64,000 nucleotides of DNA. Source: Variovorax paradoxus (GTDB taxonomy: Bacteria > Pseudomonadota > Gammaproteobacteria > Burkholderiales > Burkholderiaceae_C). Shown one piece after another: positions 40,402 through 50,658 of the stretch. Location: assembly GCF_030815975.1 (NCBI RefSeq), contig NZ_JAUSXL010000002.1, positions 372,001 through 436,000 of the forward strand, given 5' to 3'. Under the pieces are notes generated by a model. The model saw only the letters and a program-made list of their open reading frames with translations. It was not told the DNA's origin and made no database searches. The stretch's first letter is position 1. Each line of letters starts with the position of its first letter. Made by a program: the position numbers and the translations under genes.

Positions 40402-42333
40402 TCAGCGCGTGGGCTTGAACGCACGCTTTTGTGCGTCGCGCGGCACGAACACCTTGCCCGGGCCGCCATGGCCTGCGCCATTGCCGCGCGGTGCGAAACC
40501 TTCGCGCGGAGCGAAGCCTTCACGGGGCGCGAAGCCGCCGTCGCCACGGCCACCGCCGTGGCCGCCGCGCGGGGCGCTGTCGCCCCAGCCCGGCTTGCGG
40601 CCAAAACCGGCGCCGCCGCCATTGCCGCCATCGTCACGGCCGCCGCCGAAGCCGGCGTTGTTGCCGCCCTGGAAGCCACGCGGGCCTTGGCCCTGGCTCG
40701 GAGCCGGACCGCGTGCATTGCGGTCGTTGAAGCCGCTGGCACCGGCATAGCCGCCACCGTTGCTGTTGCCGCCGCGGTAGCCACCGCCGCCGCCTGCACC
40801 GCCATTGCCGAACTTGCGGTCGCGCGACTGGTTGTCGCCACGGCCGCCGCGGTACTCGCCCATCGGCGGACGCGATTGCGGCATGCGCTGCTGCGGCTCG
40901 AGGCCGGCAACCACTTCGGCCTTGAACTGCTGGCGGCTGTATTGCTCGATGTCCATGATCTTGCGGCGATCGCGGAACTCGGCAAAAGTGATGGCCAGGC
41001 CGTCGCGGCCTGCACGGCCGGTGCGGCCGATGCGGTGGGTGTAGTCCTCGGCCTTCATCGGCAGGCCGAAGTTGAAGACGTGGGTGATGGTCGGCACGTC
41101 GATGCCGCGGGCGGCAACGTCGGTGGCCACCAGGATCTGCACCTGGCCCTGGCGCAGCGCCATCAGGCGGCGGTTGCGCAGGCCCTGGCTCAGGGCGCCG
41201 TGCAGCGCCACGGCGCTGAAGCCTTCTTGCTGCAGGTCGGCGGCGAGGCCGTCGCACTCGACCTGCGTGCTGGCGAACACGATCGCCTGGTTGATGCTGG
41301 TGTCGCGCAGCCAGTGGTCGAGCAGCTTGCGCTTGTGCTGGCTGTTGTCGGCCCAGTACAGCGACTGCTTGATGTTGGCGTGCTTCTCTTGCGGGCTGTC
41401 GATGGTGATGCGCTGCGGCTCGCGCATGACGCGCTGGGCCAGCTGCTGGATGCGCGGCGCGAAGGTGGCGCTGAACATCATCGTCTGCTGGCGCTCGATG
41501 GTGAGCTGGTTGACTTCGGCCAGGTCGTCGGAGAAGCCGAGGTCGAGCATGCGGTCGGCCTCGTCGACTACCAGGAACTTGACCTGGTCGAGCTTGAGTT
41601 GCTGCGAGCGCTGCAGGTCGAGCAGACGGCCGGGCGTGGCAACCACGAGGTCGGCGTTCTGCAGCTTGGCGATCTGCAGCTGGTAGGGCATGCCGCCCAC
41701 CACGTTGGCAACGCGCAGGCCGCGGCAGTGGCGAACCAGCTCGATGGCGTCGTGCGCCACCTGCTGCGCGAGTTCGCGCGTCGGGCACAGGATCAGGGCG
41801 CCGGGCGTGGCGGCCTTGAAATGGCGCGCGTTGGTCGGGTCCTTGCGCTTGGGCTTCTTCGGCACGGTTTCGCCCCGGGCGGCGGCTTCGGCGGCCAGGC
41901 GCTGGAATTCGGCCTTGGCGGCCTCTTCGGCTTCGGCCTGGCGCTTCAGGAGCGTGTGCAGCACGGGCAGCAGGAAGGCGGCGGTCTTGCCGGAGCCGGT
42001 CTGGCTCGAGACCATCAGGTCGACGAAGCGGGCCTTGCCGTCCTGGCCGACTTCACCGCCCATGGCGAGCGGAATCACCTTGTCTTGCACGGTGGTGGGC
42101 TGGGTGAAGCCCAGGTCGGCCACGGCGGCGATCAGTTCGGGTGCGAGGCCGAGCTTGATGAAGCCGTTGGGCAGGCGGGCTTCTTCGGCCACGGCCGCTT
42201 CGGCGGGGGCTGCGGCGTCGAGCGCCTCGAGGATCGGCGCTTCGGACATGGTGTCCGCGGCGGCGATGAATTCGTTGTTGTTGGTGGATTGCACAGGCGC
42301 GAACTCGCCCTGCGCTTCAAAAGCGTCGGTCAT
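40402..42333 (-). CDS. DEAD-box ATP-dependent RNA helicase, RhlE-like
   Basis: A 643-residue DEAD-box helicase. Motifs: Q motif region (GFTQPTTVQDKVIP), I SSQTGSGKTAAF, Ia PTRELAQQ, Ib ATPGRLLD, II DEAD (VVDEADRML), III SAT (MFSATF), IV, V ATDVAARGIDV, VI HRIGRTGRAGR. There is an insertion of about 45 charged residues between motifs I and Ia (KRQAEAEEAAKAEFQ... KKPKRKD). The C-terminal ~160 residues are an RGG/GGN-rich tail with tandem GFAPRE units, suited to RNA binding and condensates. The ATG at 42333 is preferred; the leader upstream is ~200 nt and can form a hairpin (42379-42408). Confidence 0.92.
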   Translation of the reverse strand: MTDAFEAQGEFAPVQSTNNNEFIAAADTMSEAPILEALDAAAPAEAAVAEEARLPNGFIKLGLAPELIAAVADLGFTQPTTVQDKVIPLAMGGEVGQDGKARFVDLMVSSQTGSGKTAAFLLPVLHTLLKRQAEAEEAAKAEFQRLAAEAAARGETVPKKPKRKDPTNARHFKAATPGALILCPTRELAQQVAHDAIELVRHCRGLRVANVVGGMPYQLQIAKLQNADLVVATPGRLLDLQRSQQLKLDQVKFLVVDEADRMLDLGFSDDLAEVNQLTIERQQTMMFSATFAPRIQQLAQRVMREPQRITIDSPQEKHANIKQSLYWADNSQHKRKLLDHWLRDTSINQAIVFASTQVECDGLAADLQQEGFSAVALHGALSQGLRNRRLMALRQGQVQILVATDVAARGIDVPTITHVFNFGLPMKAEDYTHRIGRTGRAGRDGLAITFAEFRDRRKIMDIEQYSRQQFKAEVVAGLEPQQRMPQSRPPMGEYRGGRGDNQSRDRKFGNGGAGGGGGYRGGNSNGGGYAGASGFNDRNARGPAPSQGQGPRGFQGGNNAGFGGGRDDGGNGGGAGFGRKPGWGDSAPRGGHGGGRGDGGFAPREGFAPREGFAPRGNGAGHGGPGKVFVPRDAQKRAFKPTR

Positions 42334-42541
42334 GTGAATATCAATCTCAAACGCGAGCGCTGCCGTAGGCGGCGCCCCGTTGGTGGTTAAAAACATCAAC
42401 CATCCAACGACGTTCAACTTCTGGCTTACGCCGGAGGCTGCGGCCCTTTTTTGATCAGCGGATGCGATCGGGCGCGGTGTGCAAGATAGGGAGATGCAAG
42501 AGACGCTGACCGGAAAATCCTCCAGATCAGCGAAGCCTGCG

Positions 42542-42547
42542 ATTATG
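42542..42547 (-). promoter_or_regulatory. Candidate -10 of the helicase promoter
   Basis: CATAAT on the minus strand in the context ATAATCGCAGGCTT. The same 14-mer occurs at the rpsP promoter (51048-51061), a good sign that this is a housekeeping start. A -35 was not convincing. It would give the helicase an mRNA leader of about 200 nt. Confidence 0.45.
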
Positions 42548-42567
42548 GCATGACTCGGGGTTTTTAC

Positions 42568-43164
42568 CTAATCCGTCAATCGCAGAAAGGTTTCCCGGTA
42601 GTGCGCGAGCTCCTCGATGGATTCGTGCACGTCGGCCAGCGCGGTGTGCGCCTGCTGCTTCTTGAAGGCGCTGTAGGCAGCGGGCTTCCAGCGCTTGGCC
42701 AGTTCCTTCAGGGTGCTGACGTCGAGGTTGCGGTAGTGAAAATAGGCCTCGAGCTTGGGCATGAACTTCACCAGGAAACGCCGGTCCTGCCCGATGGTGT
42801 TGCCGCACATCGGCGAACCGCTCTTGGGAATGTAGCGCGCCACGAATTCCAGCAACTGCTGCTCGGCCGCCGCTTCGTCCAGCGTGGAGGCCTTCACCTT
42901 GTCGATCAGGCCGCTGCGCCCGTGGGTGCCCTTGTTCCAGGCGTCCATGGCGTCGAGCACCTCGTCGCTCTGGTGGATGACCAGCACGGGGCCGTCGATT
43001 CGGGGGGTCAGGTCGGGGCCGGTGACGACCACGGCGATCTCGAGCAGGCGCTCTTTTTCGGGATCGAGGCCGCTCATTTCGCAGTCGAGCCAGACCAGGT
43101 TCTGGTCGCTTTTCTTGAGGACAGGCAGGGTTGCGACGGTCGTGGGGTCAAGGGATTCGGGCAT
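42568..43164 (-). CDS. orn: Oligoribonuclease
   Basis: A 198-residue DEDDh exonuclease. Motif Exo[11 protein letters not shown] (residues ~23-32), ExoII around [13 protein letters not shown] (~116-128), Exo[14 protein letters not shown] (~175-185) with the catalytic His. Orn degrades 2-5-nt RNAs and pGpG in the cytoplasm. The ATG at 43164 gives a slightly extended N-terminus compared with E. coli Orn (181 residues). Divergent from the M48 protease gene, which starts 58 bp away; this pairing is common in Burkholderiales. Confidence 0.96.
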   Translation of the reverse strand: MPESLDPTTVATLPVLKKSDQNLVWLDCEMSGLDPEKERLLEIAVVVTGPDLTPRIDGPVLVIHQSDEVLDAMDAWNKGTHGRSGLIDKVKASTLDEAAAEQQLLEFVARYIPKSGSPMCGNTIGQDRRFLVKFMPKLEAYFHYRNLDVSTLKELAKRWKPAAYSAFKKQQAHTALADVHESIEELAHYRETFLRLTD

Positions 43165-43222
43165 TGCTGGATTGTCGTCGAAGGTCTGCGCCGGCCGGAC
43201 CCGAGGGCTAAACTCGCCGGTC

Positions 43223-44488
43223 ATGTCCTATTCGCTCATCTTCACCACTGCCTTCGCCGTTGCACTGGTCGCGGGCCTGCTCGTGAAGTTCTGGCTCGCC
43301 TCGCGGCAGGTGCGCCACGTGGCGCGGCATCGCGGCACGGTGCCGGCGGCTTTCGAACACACCATCAGCCTCGCTGCCCACCAGAAGGCGGCCGACTACA
43401 CCATTGCCAAGGTGCGCTTCGGCCTCGTCGAAATGGCCTGGAGCACCGCGCTGCTGCTGGGCTGGACGCTGCTGGGCGGGCTCGATGCGCTCAACCGGCT
43501 GCTGCTGGGCTGGCTCGGCGGCGGCATGGTGCAGCAACTGGCGCTGCTGGCGGCCTTCGCGGCCATCGGCGGCCTGCTCGAACTGCCCTTCACGCTCTGG
43601 CAGATCTTCAGGCTCGAGGCGCGTTTCGGCTTCAACAAGATGAGCTTTCGCCTCTGGCTGGCCGACACGCTCAAGTCCACGGCGCTCGGTGCGGCAATCG
43701 GCCTGCCGATCGTGGCGCTGATCCTGTGGCTCATGGGCGCGGCCGGCGCCACATGGTGGCTCTGGGCCTGGGCCGTGTGGATGGGGTTCAACCTGCTGGG
43801 GATGCTGGTGTATCCCACCTTCATCGCGCCGCTGTTCAACAAGTTCAAGCCGCTCGACGACCCCACGCTCAAGGAACGCGTCACGGCGCTGATGAAGCGC
43901 TGCGGCTTTGCCGCCAAGGGCCTGTTCGTGATGGACGGCAGCACCCGCAGCGCCCATGCCAATGCCTACTTCACGGGCTTTGGTGCCAGCAAGCGCGTGG
44001 TGTTCTACGACACGCTGCTGCGCCAGCTCGACGCGGCCGAAGTCGAGGCCGTGCTCGCGCACGAGCTCGGCCACTTCAAGCACCGCCACATCGTGAAGCG
44101 GCTGGCAGCGATGTTCGCGCTGAGCCTGGCGGGCTTTGCATTGCTGGGCTGGGTGTCGACCCAGGCCTGGTTCTACACGGGGCTCGGCGTGCAGCCCAAC
44201 ATGGCGGCAACGGCGCCGAACGATGCGCTCGCGCTGCTGCTCTTCATGCTCGCGGTGCCGGTGTTCGGCTTCTTCGTCGCGCCGCTGCCGGCACGCCTGT
44301 CCCGCAAGCACGAGTTCGAGGCCGATGCCTACGCGGTGGCGCAAACCAGCGGCGCCGATCTGTCGGCCGCCTTGCTCAAGCTCTACCAGGACAACGCGTC
44401 GACGCTCACGCCCGACCCGGTGTTCGTCAAGTTCTACTACTCCCACCCTCCGGCCTCCGAGCGCCTTGCGCGCATGACGGCGGCTTGA
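43223..44488 (+). CDS. M48 family membrane metalloprotease (Ste24/CAAX protease-like)
   Basis: A 421-residue polytopic protease. The zinc motif [10 protein letters not shown] is near residues 280-289, with the third ligand in EFEADAYA near residue 362. N-terminal membrane segments (residues ~1-25, 60-85, 95-115, 150-195) and the M48 N-terminal region ([15 protein letters not shown]) match Ste24-type peptidases. It acts in the inner membrane, probably in protein quality control. It is followed closely by a pterin dehydratase and rsgA. Confidence 0.92.
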   Translation: MSYSLIFTTAFAVALVAGLLVKFWLASRQVRHVARHRGTVPAAFEHTISLAAHQKAADYTIAKVRFGLVEMAWSTALLLGWTLLGGLDALNRLLLGWLGGGMVQQLALLAAFAAIGGLLELPFTLWQIFRLEARFGFNKMSFRLWLADTLKSTALGAAIGLPIVALILWLMGAAGATWWLWAWAVWMGFNLLGMLVYPTFIAPLFNKFKPLDDPTLKERVTALMKRCGFAAKGLFVMDGSTRSAHANAYFTGFGASKRVVFYDTLLRQLDAAEVEAVLAHELGHFKHRHIVKRLAAMFALSLAGFALLGWVSTQAWFYTGLGVQPNMAATAPNDALALLLFMLAVPVFGFFVAPLPARLSRKHEFEADAYAVAQTSGADLSAALLKLYQDNASTLTPDPVFVKFYYSHPPASERLARMTAA

Positions 44489-44514
44489 AAAGAAATTTCC
44501 CGGAAGACCAGACC

Positions 44515-44862
44515 ATGAGCAGCATGTTCAAGCCCAAAGACTGGAAGAACATTTCCCGCCACGCACTGAGCGCCACCGAGATCGTGTCCGGCCTCGCCAA
44601 GCTCGACGGCTGGAAGCTCGATGGCGACGGCGCCAGCGTCGCCATCGAGAAGACCTTCAGCTTCGCCAACTACTTCGAGACCATCGCGTTCGTGAATGCG
44701 CTGGCGTTCATCGCCCATACGCAAGACCATCATCCGGACCTGTCGGTGCACTACAACCGCTGCGTGGTGCGCTTCAACACGCACGACGTGGGCGGGCTCT
44801 CGATCACCGACTTCGAATGCGCACGCCAGGCCAATGCGCTGGTGGCCAGCCCGGCGCCGTGA
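44515..44862 (+). CDS. 4a-hydroxytetrahydrobiopterin dehydratase (pterin-4a-carbinolamine dehydratase)
   Basis: A 115-residue protein of the PCD/DCoH family. The signature HTQDHHPDLSVHYNRCVV (residues ~77-94, with the HHxP and Y-N elements) and FNTHDVGGLSITD (~96-108) are intact, including the catalytic His residues. It recycles the oxidised pterin cofactor made by aromatic amino acid hydroxylases. No phenylalanine hydroxylase is nearby; it sits between an M48 protease and rsgA. Confidence 0.93.
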   Translation: MSSMFKPKDWKNISRHALSATEIVSGLAKLDGWKLDGDGASVAIEKTFSFANYFETIAFVNALAFIAHTQDHHPDLSVHYNRCVVRFNTHDVGGLSITDFECARQANALVASPAP

Positions 44863-44877
44863 TGAGGAAACCCACCG

Positions 44878-45834
44878 TTGGCTAAGCCGGCCCGCACTCC
44901 CGCCAAGGGGGCCGGCACCTCCGCGCGCGTTCTTCACGACGGCCTGGTCATCGCGAGCCATGGCCGCCATTGCCTGGTCGAAACGCCCGCGGGCGAGCGC
45001 CTGATCTGCCATCCGCGCGGCAAGAAGAGCCAGTCCGTGGTTGGCGACCGCGTGCGCTGGCAGGCCAGCGAAGACGAAGGCACCATCGAAGAGGTGGTGC
45101 CGCGGCGCAATCTCTTCTACCGGCAGGACGAGATCCGCACCAAGTCGTTCGCGGCCAATCTCGACCATGTGCTGATCCTGATCGCGGCCGAGCCGGAGTT
45201 CTCGGAGCATCAGCTGGCGCGCGCGCTCATTGCCGCCGAAGCCGAACGCATCACGCCGATCATCGCGCTCAACAAGAGCGACCTGGTCGGGCCCTTCGAG
45301 CGCGCATGGAACAAGCTCGCGCCCTATCGCCGCATGCACCATGGCGTGCTGCCGCTCTCGCTCAAGGCATCGGGCGAGGCCGACCACGCCTCATTGATGA
45401 AACTGCTCGCAGGCAAGAGCACGCTGGTGCTGGGCCCCTCGGGGGCCGGCAAGAGCACGCTGATCAACCTGCTGGTGCCCGGTGCCGCCGCGCTGACCGG
45501 CGAAATTTCGCAGGCGCTGAATTCGGGCAAGCACACCACCACCAGCACCACCTGGTACTGGGTCGACGAAGCACGCACCACCAGCCTGATCGATTCGCCG
45601 GGCTTCCAGGAATTCGGCCTGAACCACATCGCGCCGATGCAGCTCGCGAGCCTGATGCCCGACATTGCCGAGCATGCGAACGACTGCAAGTTCTACAACT
45701 GCACCCATCTGCACGAGCCGGGCTGCGGCGTGATCGCGAATGTGGATGCGCCGGCCAAGCCCGGGCCGATCAGCGCCACGCGCTACAGAATCTACGGCGA
45801 ACTCTTCGCCGAACTGAGCCAGTCGCGTTACTGA
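44878..45834 (+). CDS. rsgA: Ribosome small subunit-dependent GTPase A
   Basis: A 318-residue circularly permuted GTPase with a TTG start at 44878 preceded by GAGGAAA; the ATG at 44862 leads to an early stop. N-terminal OB-fold, then G4 NKSD (residues ~131-134), G1 GPSGAGKST (~184-192), G3 DSPGF (~238-242) and a C-terminal zinc knuckle ([14 protein letters not shown], ~272-285). It matures the 30S subunit. It converges with hisC and their 3' ends overlap by 7 bp. Confidence 0.96.
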   Translation: MAKPARTPAKGAGTSARVLHDGLVIASHGRHCLVETPAGERLICHPRGKKSQSVVGDRVRWQASEDEGTIEEVVPRRNLFYRQDEIRTKSFAANLDHVLILIAAEPEFSEHQLARALIAAEAERITPIIALNKSDLVGPFERAWNKLAPYRRMHHGVLPLSLKASGEADHASLMKLLAGKSTLVLGPSGAGKSTLINLLVPGAAALTGEISQALNSGKHTTTSTTWYWVDEARTTSLIDSPGFQEFGLNHIAPMQLASLMPDIAEHANDCKFYNCTHLHEPGCGVIANVDAPAKPGPISATRYRIYGELFAELSQSRY

Positions 45835-46916
45835 TCGAGGATCGATTCGAGCGCCTGCACCAGCGCTCCGCACTGCTCCCGCGTGCCGATGCTGATGCGA
45901 AGGTACTGCGCAATGCGCGGCTGCCTGAAGTGCCGCACCAGCACCGCGCGCTCGCGCAGCCCTGACGCCAGTTCGGCCGCGTCGCGCTCTGGATGGCGCA
46001 CGAACACGAAGTTGGCCTGCGAGGGCAGCACGTCGAAGCCCAGGTCTTCGAGCTGCAGGCTGAGCCCCTCGCGGGTATCGACGACCTTGTCGCGCGTGGT
46101 GTTGAACCAGCCCTCGTCTTCGAGCGCCGCCACCGCGCCCGCCGTGGCAAGCCGGTCGAGCGGATAGGAATTGAAACTGTCCTTGACCCGCACCAGGGCC
46201 TCGATCAGATGCGCCTGGCCGCAGGCAAAGCCGACCCGCAAGCCCGCGAGCGAACGCGATTTGGACAAGGTCTGCACCACCAGCAGGTTCGGATATTTGC
46301 CGATGAGCGGCAGCGCGCTCTCGCCGCCGAAATCGACATACGCCTCGTCGACCAGCACCACGCGCGCAGGGCACGCCGCGAGCAATTGCTCGATGCGCGC
46401 GAGCGGCAGCCCGATGCCCGTGGGCGCGTTCGGGTTGGCGATCACCAGGCCCGCGCAGCCGCTGCTGCGGGCGCGGACTGCCATGGCATCGACATCGATG
46501 CGCAGGCCTTCGTCGACCGGCAGCAGTTCGCAGTCGATACCGTAGAGCTGCGCGTAGACGCGGTAGAAGCTGTAGCTCACGTCGGGCATCAGCAAGGGTT
46601 CTGCCTGCTGGAAGAACGCGAAGAAGGCGTGCGCCAGCACCTCGTCCGAGCCATTGCCCGCAAAGACCTGGTCCGCCTGCAGGCCGTGCCGCCGCGCCAC
46701 CGCTTCGCGCAATGCGAGCGAGGTGGGGTCCGGGTAGCGCTCCAGTCCGCTCGCTGCCGCCTGCTGGATCGCGTCGATGGCGAGTGGCGATGGCGGGTAC
46801 GGGTTCTCGTTGGTGTTGAGCTTGACGAGGTTTTCGATGCGCGGCTGCTCGCCGGGCACATAGGGTTCGAGCGCGCCGATGCGCGGACTCCAGAAGGCCG
46901 GTGCCGGGATGGTCAT
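45828..46916 (-). CDS. hisC: Histidinol-phosphate aminotransferase
   Basis: A 362-residue fold-type I PLP enzyme. Landmarks are [15 protein letters not shown] (residues ~32-46), [12 protein letters not shown] (~81-92), ANPNAPTG (~158-165), the PLP Lys in [14 protein letters not shown] (~217-230) and the final domain. It transfers the amino group in step 7 of histidine synthesis. It is away from other his genes and precedes a CobD/CbiB-like gene by 18 bp. An aromatic aminotransferase side activity is possible but not needed to explain it. Confidence 0.93.
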   Translation of the reverse strand: MTIPAPAFWSPRIGALEPYVPGEQPRIENLVKLNTNENPYPPSPLAIDAIQQAAASGLERYPDPTSLALREAVARRHGLQADQVFAGNGSDEVLAHAFFAFFQQAEPLLMPDVSYSFYRVYAQLYGIDCELLPVDEGLRIDVDAMAVRARSSGCAGLVIANPNAPTGIGLPLARIEQLLAACPARVVLVDEAYVDFGGESALPLIGKYPNLLVVQTLSKSRSLAGLRVGFACGQAHLIEALVRVKDSFNSYPLDRLATAGAVAALEDEGWFNTTRDKVVDTREGLSLQLEDLGFDVLPSQANFVFVRHPERDAAELASGLRERAVLVRHFRQPRIAQYLRISIGTREQCGALVQALESILDQ

Positions 46917-46934
46917 GATTTTTTGGGGGGCCGC

Positions 46935-47936
46935 TCAACCGAGCAGGCGCGCCAGCGTGAGCAAGGCCAGCAGCACCATCCACATCACCACCGAGCGCCA
47001 CACCAGGCCCACCACGCTGCGCAGATGGCCGGGTTCGGGTTCGCGGCCCGGCGTGCTGCCGCTGTCGGGCCGGTGGCCATCGGCCATCGAATCGCCGGCC
47101 TGCGCGCGCGGCAGCGGATCGGTGACGGGAATCGGGCTCAGCGCGCCGCCGCCCAGGCGCACGTTGACAGCGCCCGAGGTCGCCGCGAGGATCACGCCGT
47201 CGTTCTCGCTCGGAAAGCGCCGCGCGTCGTTGCGCCAGCAGTCGATCGCCTCTTCGAAGCTGCCGACGACGGCGAAACCGAGTGCGGTGATGCGCGCGGG
47301 CAGCCAGTCGATCGCGTGCCAGGCGCTCTCCGCAGCCCGCTGCACCGAGACGCTCGAAGGCTGCACCGCCGCGCCATTCTTGTGCTTCCAGTAGCGCGAG
47401 ACGAACTCGCTCATGCGATAGAACACGGCGCCGGCCGGCCCCAGGCCCAGGGCGGCCAGCACCGAGAACCAGGCCAGCACGCCGAACACATGGCGGTGCG
47501 CCGCAATCACCGAATGTTCGATCACGTGGCGAACGATTTCGCTGCGCGGCAGCTCGGCCGCATCGACGCCCTGCCAGTGCGCCAGCAGCGAGCGCGCGAG
47601 CGGCTCGTCGCCTTCGTCGAGCGCATCGCGGATGTCCGTGAAGTGGTGGCTGAACTGCCGGAAACCGAGCGTGACGTAGAGCACCGCAATGCTCCAGAGC
47701 ACCGCGAAGGGCAGTCCCAGCGTGAACACCAGCAGCAGGTGAATGCCCAGCGTCATCAGCGTGGGCATGAGCACCGCAAGGCCCCATGCGACCCATCCGT
47801 GGTGCGGCTTGCCGGCGTCGAAATTGCGGCTGGTCCAGCGCGTCCAGGCCAGCACGCCGCCGTACACCGGGTTGTGAGGGGCGAGCGGCCGCACCTGCTC
47901 GATCAGCAACGCACACAGGATGGCAAAGAAGCTCAT
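46935..47936 (-). CDS. CobD/CbiB family membrane protein
   Basis: A 333-residue protein with four or five membrane segments. The N-terminus MSFFAILCALLIEQVRPLAPHN and the cytoplasmic stretch VIEHSVIAAHRHVFGVLAWF match the betaproteobacterial CobD/CbiB family. In cobalamin makers CbiB adds aminopropanol to cobyric acid; this subfamily often stands alone without other cob genes, as here, and its role is unclear. It follows nudix and precedes hisC on the minus strand. Confidence 0.8.
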   Translation of the reverse strand: MSFFAILCALLIEQVRPLAPHNPVYGGVLAWTRWTSRNFDAGKPHHGWVAWGLAVLMPTLMTLGIHLLLVFTLGLPFAVLWSIAVLYVTLGFRQFSHHFTDIRDALDEGDEPLARSLLAHWQGVDAAELPRSEIVRHVIEHSVIAAHRHVFGVLAWFSVLAALGLGPAGAVFYRMSEFVSRYWKHKNGAAVQPSSVSVQRAAESAWHAIDWLPARITALGFAVVGSFEEAIDCWRNDARRFPSENDGVILAATSGAVNVRLGGGALSPIPVTDPLPRAQAGDSMADGHRPDSGSTPGREPEPGHLRSVVGLVWRSVVMWMVLLALLTLARLLG

Positions 47937-47984
47937 CCTTCGATGATAGCGAGAGCGCCTGCACAGGCGCGGCGCGGGCCGGGC

Positions 47985-48704
47985 TCAGGCGCTGAGGAAG
48001 CGATAGAGATTGCGCAGCATGCCCGCGGTGGCGCCCCAGACGAAGCGCTCTTCGGTGCCGTCCTGGTAGGGCATCGAATACCACTCGCGCCGCGTGCCGT
48101 CGGGCGCGGGCACGGTATGGCGGCGGTGATTGGCCGGGTCCATGAGCCAGGCCAGCGGCACCTCGAAGGCCAGCGCCACTTCGTAGGGATTGATGGTGAG
48201 TTCGAACTCCGGCTTCACCAGCGCAACCACCGGCGTCACGATGAACGAGGTGACCGTGGTGTAGGTCGGAAGGCTTCCGAGCACTTCGATGAACCGGGCC
48301 GACAGGCCCACTTCTTCCCAGGCCTCGCGCAGCGCAGCCGCTGCGATGTTCGCGTCCTCGGGGTCGACGCGCCCGCCCGGAAACGCCACCTGGCCCGAAT
48401 GGTTGGACAGGTGCGCCGTGCGCTCGGTCAGCAGCACGGTGGCGCCTTGCGGACGCTGCACGATGGGCACCAGCACGGCCGCCTGCGCCGGGGCGCGATC
48501 GGTCAGGCGCGGTTCGCGCCGCAACTCGGGCGTCCACTCGGGCGGCGCGGCAAAGCGGCTGCGCAAGGCCTCGGTGGTCAACTGTGCGAGTGCAACGGCA
48601 GGCAGGCCGTCAGGGCCGCCGACCACGGGCGCCTCGCGCGGGTCGATCGGCAGCAGCGTGGGGGGCACCACGGCATTGACGGGTTCGACGGGAGCGAATT
48701 GCAT
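47985..48704 (-). CDS. CoA pyrophosphatase, NUDIX family
   Basis: A 239-residue NUDIX hydrolase. The CoA-pyrophosphatase element LLTERTAHLSNHSGQVAFPGG (20 or so residues around position 115) leads into a NUDIX box GGRVDPED...ALREAWEEVGL with the longer spacing usual in this group. It likely splits CoA into 3'-phosphoadenosine 5'-phosphate and 4'-phosphopantetheine. The ATG at 48704 is the plausible start; upstream codons run into the rplS terminator. Confidence 0.9.
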   Translation of the reverse strand: MQFAPVEPVNAVVPPTLLPIDPREAPVVGGPDGLPAVALAQLTTEALRSRFAAPPEWTPELRREPRLTDRAPAQAAVLVPIVQRPQGATVLLTERTAHLSNHSGQVAFPGGRVDPEDANIAAAALREAWEEVGLSARFIEVLGSLPTYTTVTSFIVTPVVALVKPEFELTINPYEVALAFEVPLAWLMDPANHRRHTVPAPDGTRREWYSMPYQDGTEERFVWGATAGMLRNLYRFLSA

Positions 48705-48816
48705 GGGGGCGGCGGAGTGGGTCAAGTGAGAGAGTTTCAGTGAAGGAGTAGAGCGTAAAAAAGCCGCGCTGTCTCCGTGCTGCCTTTCTGCAAGAAGCGT
48801 GCACGGCGCACAACGC

Positions 48817-48843
48817 AAAAAGCCGCCAGAGCGGCGGCTTTTT
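48817..48843 (-). terminator. Terminator of the rpsP-rimM-trmD-rplS operon
   Basis: AAAAAGCCGCC (48817-48827) pairs with GGCGGCTTTTT (48833-48843) around a 5-nt loop, ending in T residues on either strand. It starts 18 bp after the rplS stop. Confidence 0.92.
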
Positions 48844-48861
48844 GCATGGCAGGAGGCAAGC

Positions 48862-49236
48862 TTACTTGGCAGCCTGCGACTTGCCCGGCAGCTTTTCCTT
48901 GATGCGTGCCGAACGGCCGCTGCGCTCGCGCAGGTAGTACAGCTTGGCGCGGCGGACATCGCCACGGCGCTTGACTTCGATGCCGGCGATCAGCGGGCTG
49001 TAGGTCTGGAACGTACGCTCCACGCCTTCGCCGCTGGAGATCTTGCGCACCGTGAAGCCGCTGTTGAGGCCGCGATTGCGCTTGGCGATCACGACGCCTT
49101 CGTAGGCCTGCACGCGCTTGCGGGTGCCTTCGACGACGCTCACGCTGACGATGACCGTGTCACCGGGCATGAAATCGGGGATCTTCTTGCCGAGGCGGGC
49201 GATTTCTTCCTGCTCGAGGGTTTCGATGAGGTTCAT
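48862..49236 (-). CDS. rplS: 50S ribosomal protein L19
   Basis: A 124-residue L19. The sequence [20 protein letters not shown], then [20 protein letters not shown] and [25 protein letters not shown] (split) is diagnostic. It sits at the 30S/50S interface. Last gene of the classic rpsP-rimM-trmD-rplS operon. An internal promoter (TATAAT at 49323-49328) may raise its expression. Confidence 0.98.
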   Translation of the reverse strand: MNLIETLEQEEIARLGKKIPDFMPGDTVIVSVSVVEGTRKRVQAYEGVVIAKRNRGLNSGFTVRKISSGEGVERTFQTYSPLIAGIEVKRRGDVRRAKLYYLRERSGRSARIKEKLPGKSQAAK

Positions 49237-49322
49237 GATTTCCTGATATTCGATCGTGCTCGCGCTACACAAAAGGCGCCTTCGGTTTGGGCGCGGCCGG
49301 GCAGAGGATCGGGGAACCCAAG

Positions 49323-49328
49323 ATTATA
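49323..49328 (-). promoter_or_regulatory. Candidate internal -10 for rplS
   Basis: A perfect TATAAT on the minus strand overlaps the trmD stop codon and lies ~87 nt before rplS, preceded by a run of eight A residues. The -35 (TGAGGC at 17 bp) is weak. The A tract may act as an UP-like element or simply reflect chance. Confidence 0.4.
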
Positions 49329-50070
49329 GCTTTTTTTTCAGCACCGCCTCATCGGCCTTGCCCAGGCGGCCGGCGGCACGCGCGGCGGCTATCAGGTCGG
49401 GCCGGCGGGCGGCGGTGATGGCCAGCCGCTGGTCGCGGCGCCAGCGCTCGATCTGCACATGATGGCCCGACAGCAGCGGCGCCGGCACGCCCTGCCCGTT
49501 CCATTGCTCCGGCCGGGTGTAGTGCGGGCAGTCGAGCAGGCCGTCGAGCGAAGGATTGAAGCTGTCCTGCACATGGCTGGCCTCGTCGCCCAGCACGCCG
49601 GGCTGCAGCCGGGCCACGGCATCGAGCAGCGCCATGGCCGCGATCTCGCCGCCCGAGAGAACGAAGTCGCCCAGGCTGATCTGGTGCGTCACGCGCGTGT
49701 CGATGAAGCGCTGGTCGATGCCCTCGTAGCGGCCGCAGACCAGCACCGCGCCTTGGCTGGCAGACCAGCGCTCGACCGCTTCATGGCGCAATGCCTCGCC
49801 GATGGGCGAAAACAGCACGACCGGCGCCGGTGAGCCGCGCGCGGCCAGCGCCGCATCGAGGCAGGCCGAAAGCGGCTCGGCCATCATCACCATGCCGGGG
49901 CCGCCGCCGAAGGGCCGGTCATCCACGCGCTTGTAGTTACCCTGCGCGAAGTCGCGCGGGTTCCAGAGCACGACCTCGACCTGCTTCGACTCGTAGGCGC
50001 GGCGCGTCACGCCGCTGGCCATGAAAGGCGCGAACAGTTCGGGAAACAGCGTGAGGACGTCGAAGCGCAT
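49324..50070 (-). CDS. trmD: tRNA (guanine-N1)-methyltransferase
   Basis: A 248-residue SPOUT methyltransferase. [16 protein letters not shown] starts the protein; [19 protein letters not shown] (residues ~47-65), [12 protein letters not shown] (~112-123) and the trefoil-knot [16 protein letters not shown] (~132-147) are intact. It forms m1G37 in tRNAs. It lies 17 bp after rimM in the ribosomal operon. Confidence 0.97.
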   Translation of the reverse strand: MRFDVLTLFPELFAPFMASGVTRRAYESKQVEVVLWNPRDFAQGNYKRVDDRPFGGGPGMVMMAEPLSACLDAALAARGSPAPVVLFSPIGEALRHEAVERWSASQGAVLVCGRYEGIDQRFIDTRVTHQISLGDFVLSGGEIAAMALLDAVARLQPGVLGDEASHVQDSFNPSLDGLLDCPHYTRPEQWNGQGVPAPLLSGHHVQIERWRRDQRLAITAARRPDLIAAARAAGRLGKADEAVLKKKL

Positions 50071-50087
50071 GCGCGCGAGACCTGGGG

Positions 50088-50642
50088 TCAGTATTCAGGC
50101 TGCCAGTCGACCGTGATGAGCCGGCCGGCCAGGTCGACCTTGTCGACGAAGACCGAGACGAAGGGCACCATGCGCTCGACGGTCTTGCCGTCTTCCTCGG
50201 CCGTGAGCACCAACGTGGTCTGCGGGCCGGTGGCGAGCAGTTCGCGCACCGTGCCGAGCGCCACGCCTTCGCGGTTGATGACCGCGAGGCCGATCAGGTC
50301 GACCCAGTAGTACTCGTCGTCGCCGGCCGTCGGAAAGCTCGAACGCGGCACGAACACGCGCGCGCCACGAAGCGCCTCGGCCGCATTGCGGTCAGGCACA
50401 TCTTCGGACGAAGCGACGATGCAGTCGGAATGTTCTTTGGCTTCGCGGATCGCGAGCCGGAAGGCTGCGGTTGCCGAGGCTCCGGGAGCCTGCAGGAACC
50501 AGCGCTTGGAAGAAAAAAGCGCCTCGGGTTTGGCGCTGTGGGGCAGGACCTTGAACCAGCCCTTGATGCCCCATGCATCGGCGATGCGTCCTACCTCGAT
50601 CGCATCCGCCGGCAATTCGGCGGCTTCGAGTGCGGGCAACAT
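50088..50642 (-). CDS. rimM: 16S rRNA processing protein RimM
   Basis: A 184-residue protein. N-terminal RimM domain [20 protein letters not shown] (residues ~16-35) with an insertion compared with E. coli, then the PRC-barrel ([20 protein letters not shown], ~105-124). It binds S19 and helps 30S maturation. Gene order rpsP-rimM-trmD is conserved. Confidence 0.96.
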   Translation of the reverse strand: MLPALEAAELPADAIEVGRIADAWGIKGWFKVLPHSAKPEALFSSKRWFLQAPGASATAAFRLAIREAKEHSDCIVASSEDVPDRNAAEALRGARVFVPRSSFPTAGDDEYYWVDLIGLAVINREGVALGTVRELLATGPQTTLVLTAEEDGKTVERMVPFVSVFVDKVDLAGRLITVDWQPEY

Positions 50643-50658
50643 CGCCGTGCCGGGCAGC

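Noticed and set aside
45391..48537. A 1048-codon open frame on the minus strand and a 916-codon frame on the plus strand in the hisC/cobD/nudix region
   Set aside because: Both run across several recognised genes in other frames and have Arg/Ala- or His/Gln-rich, motif-free translations.
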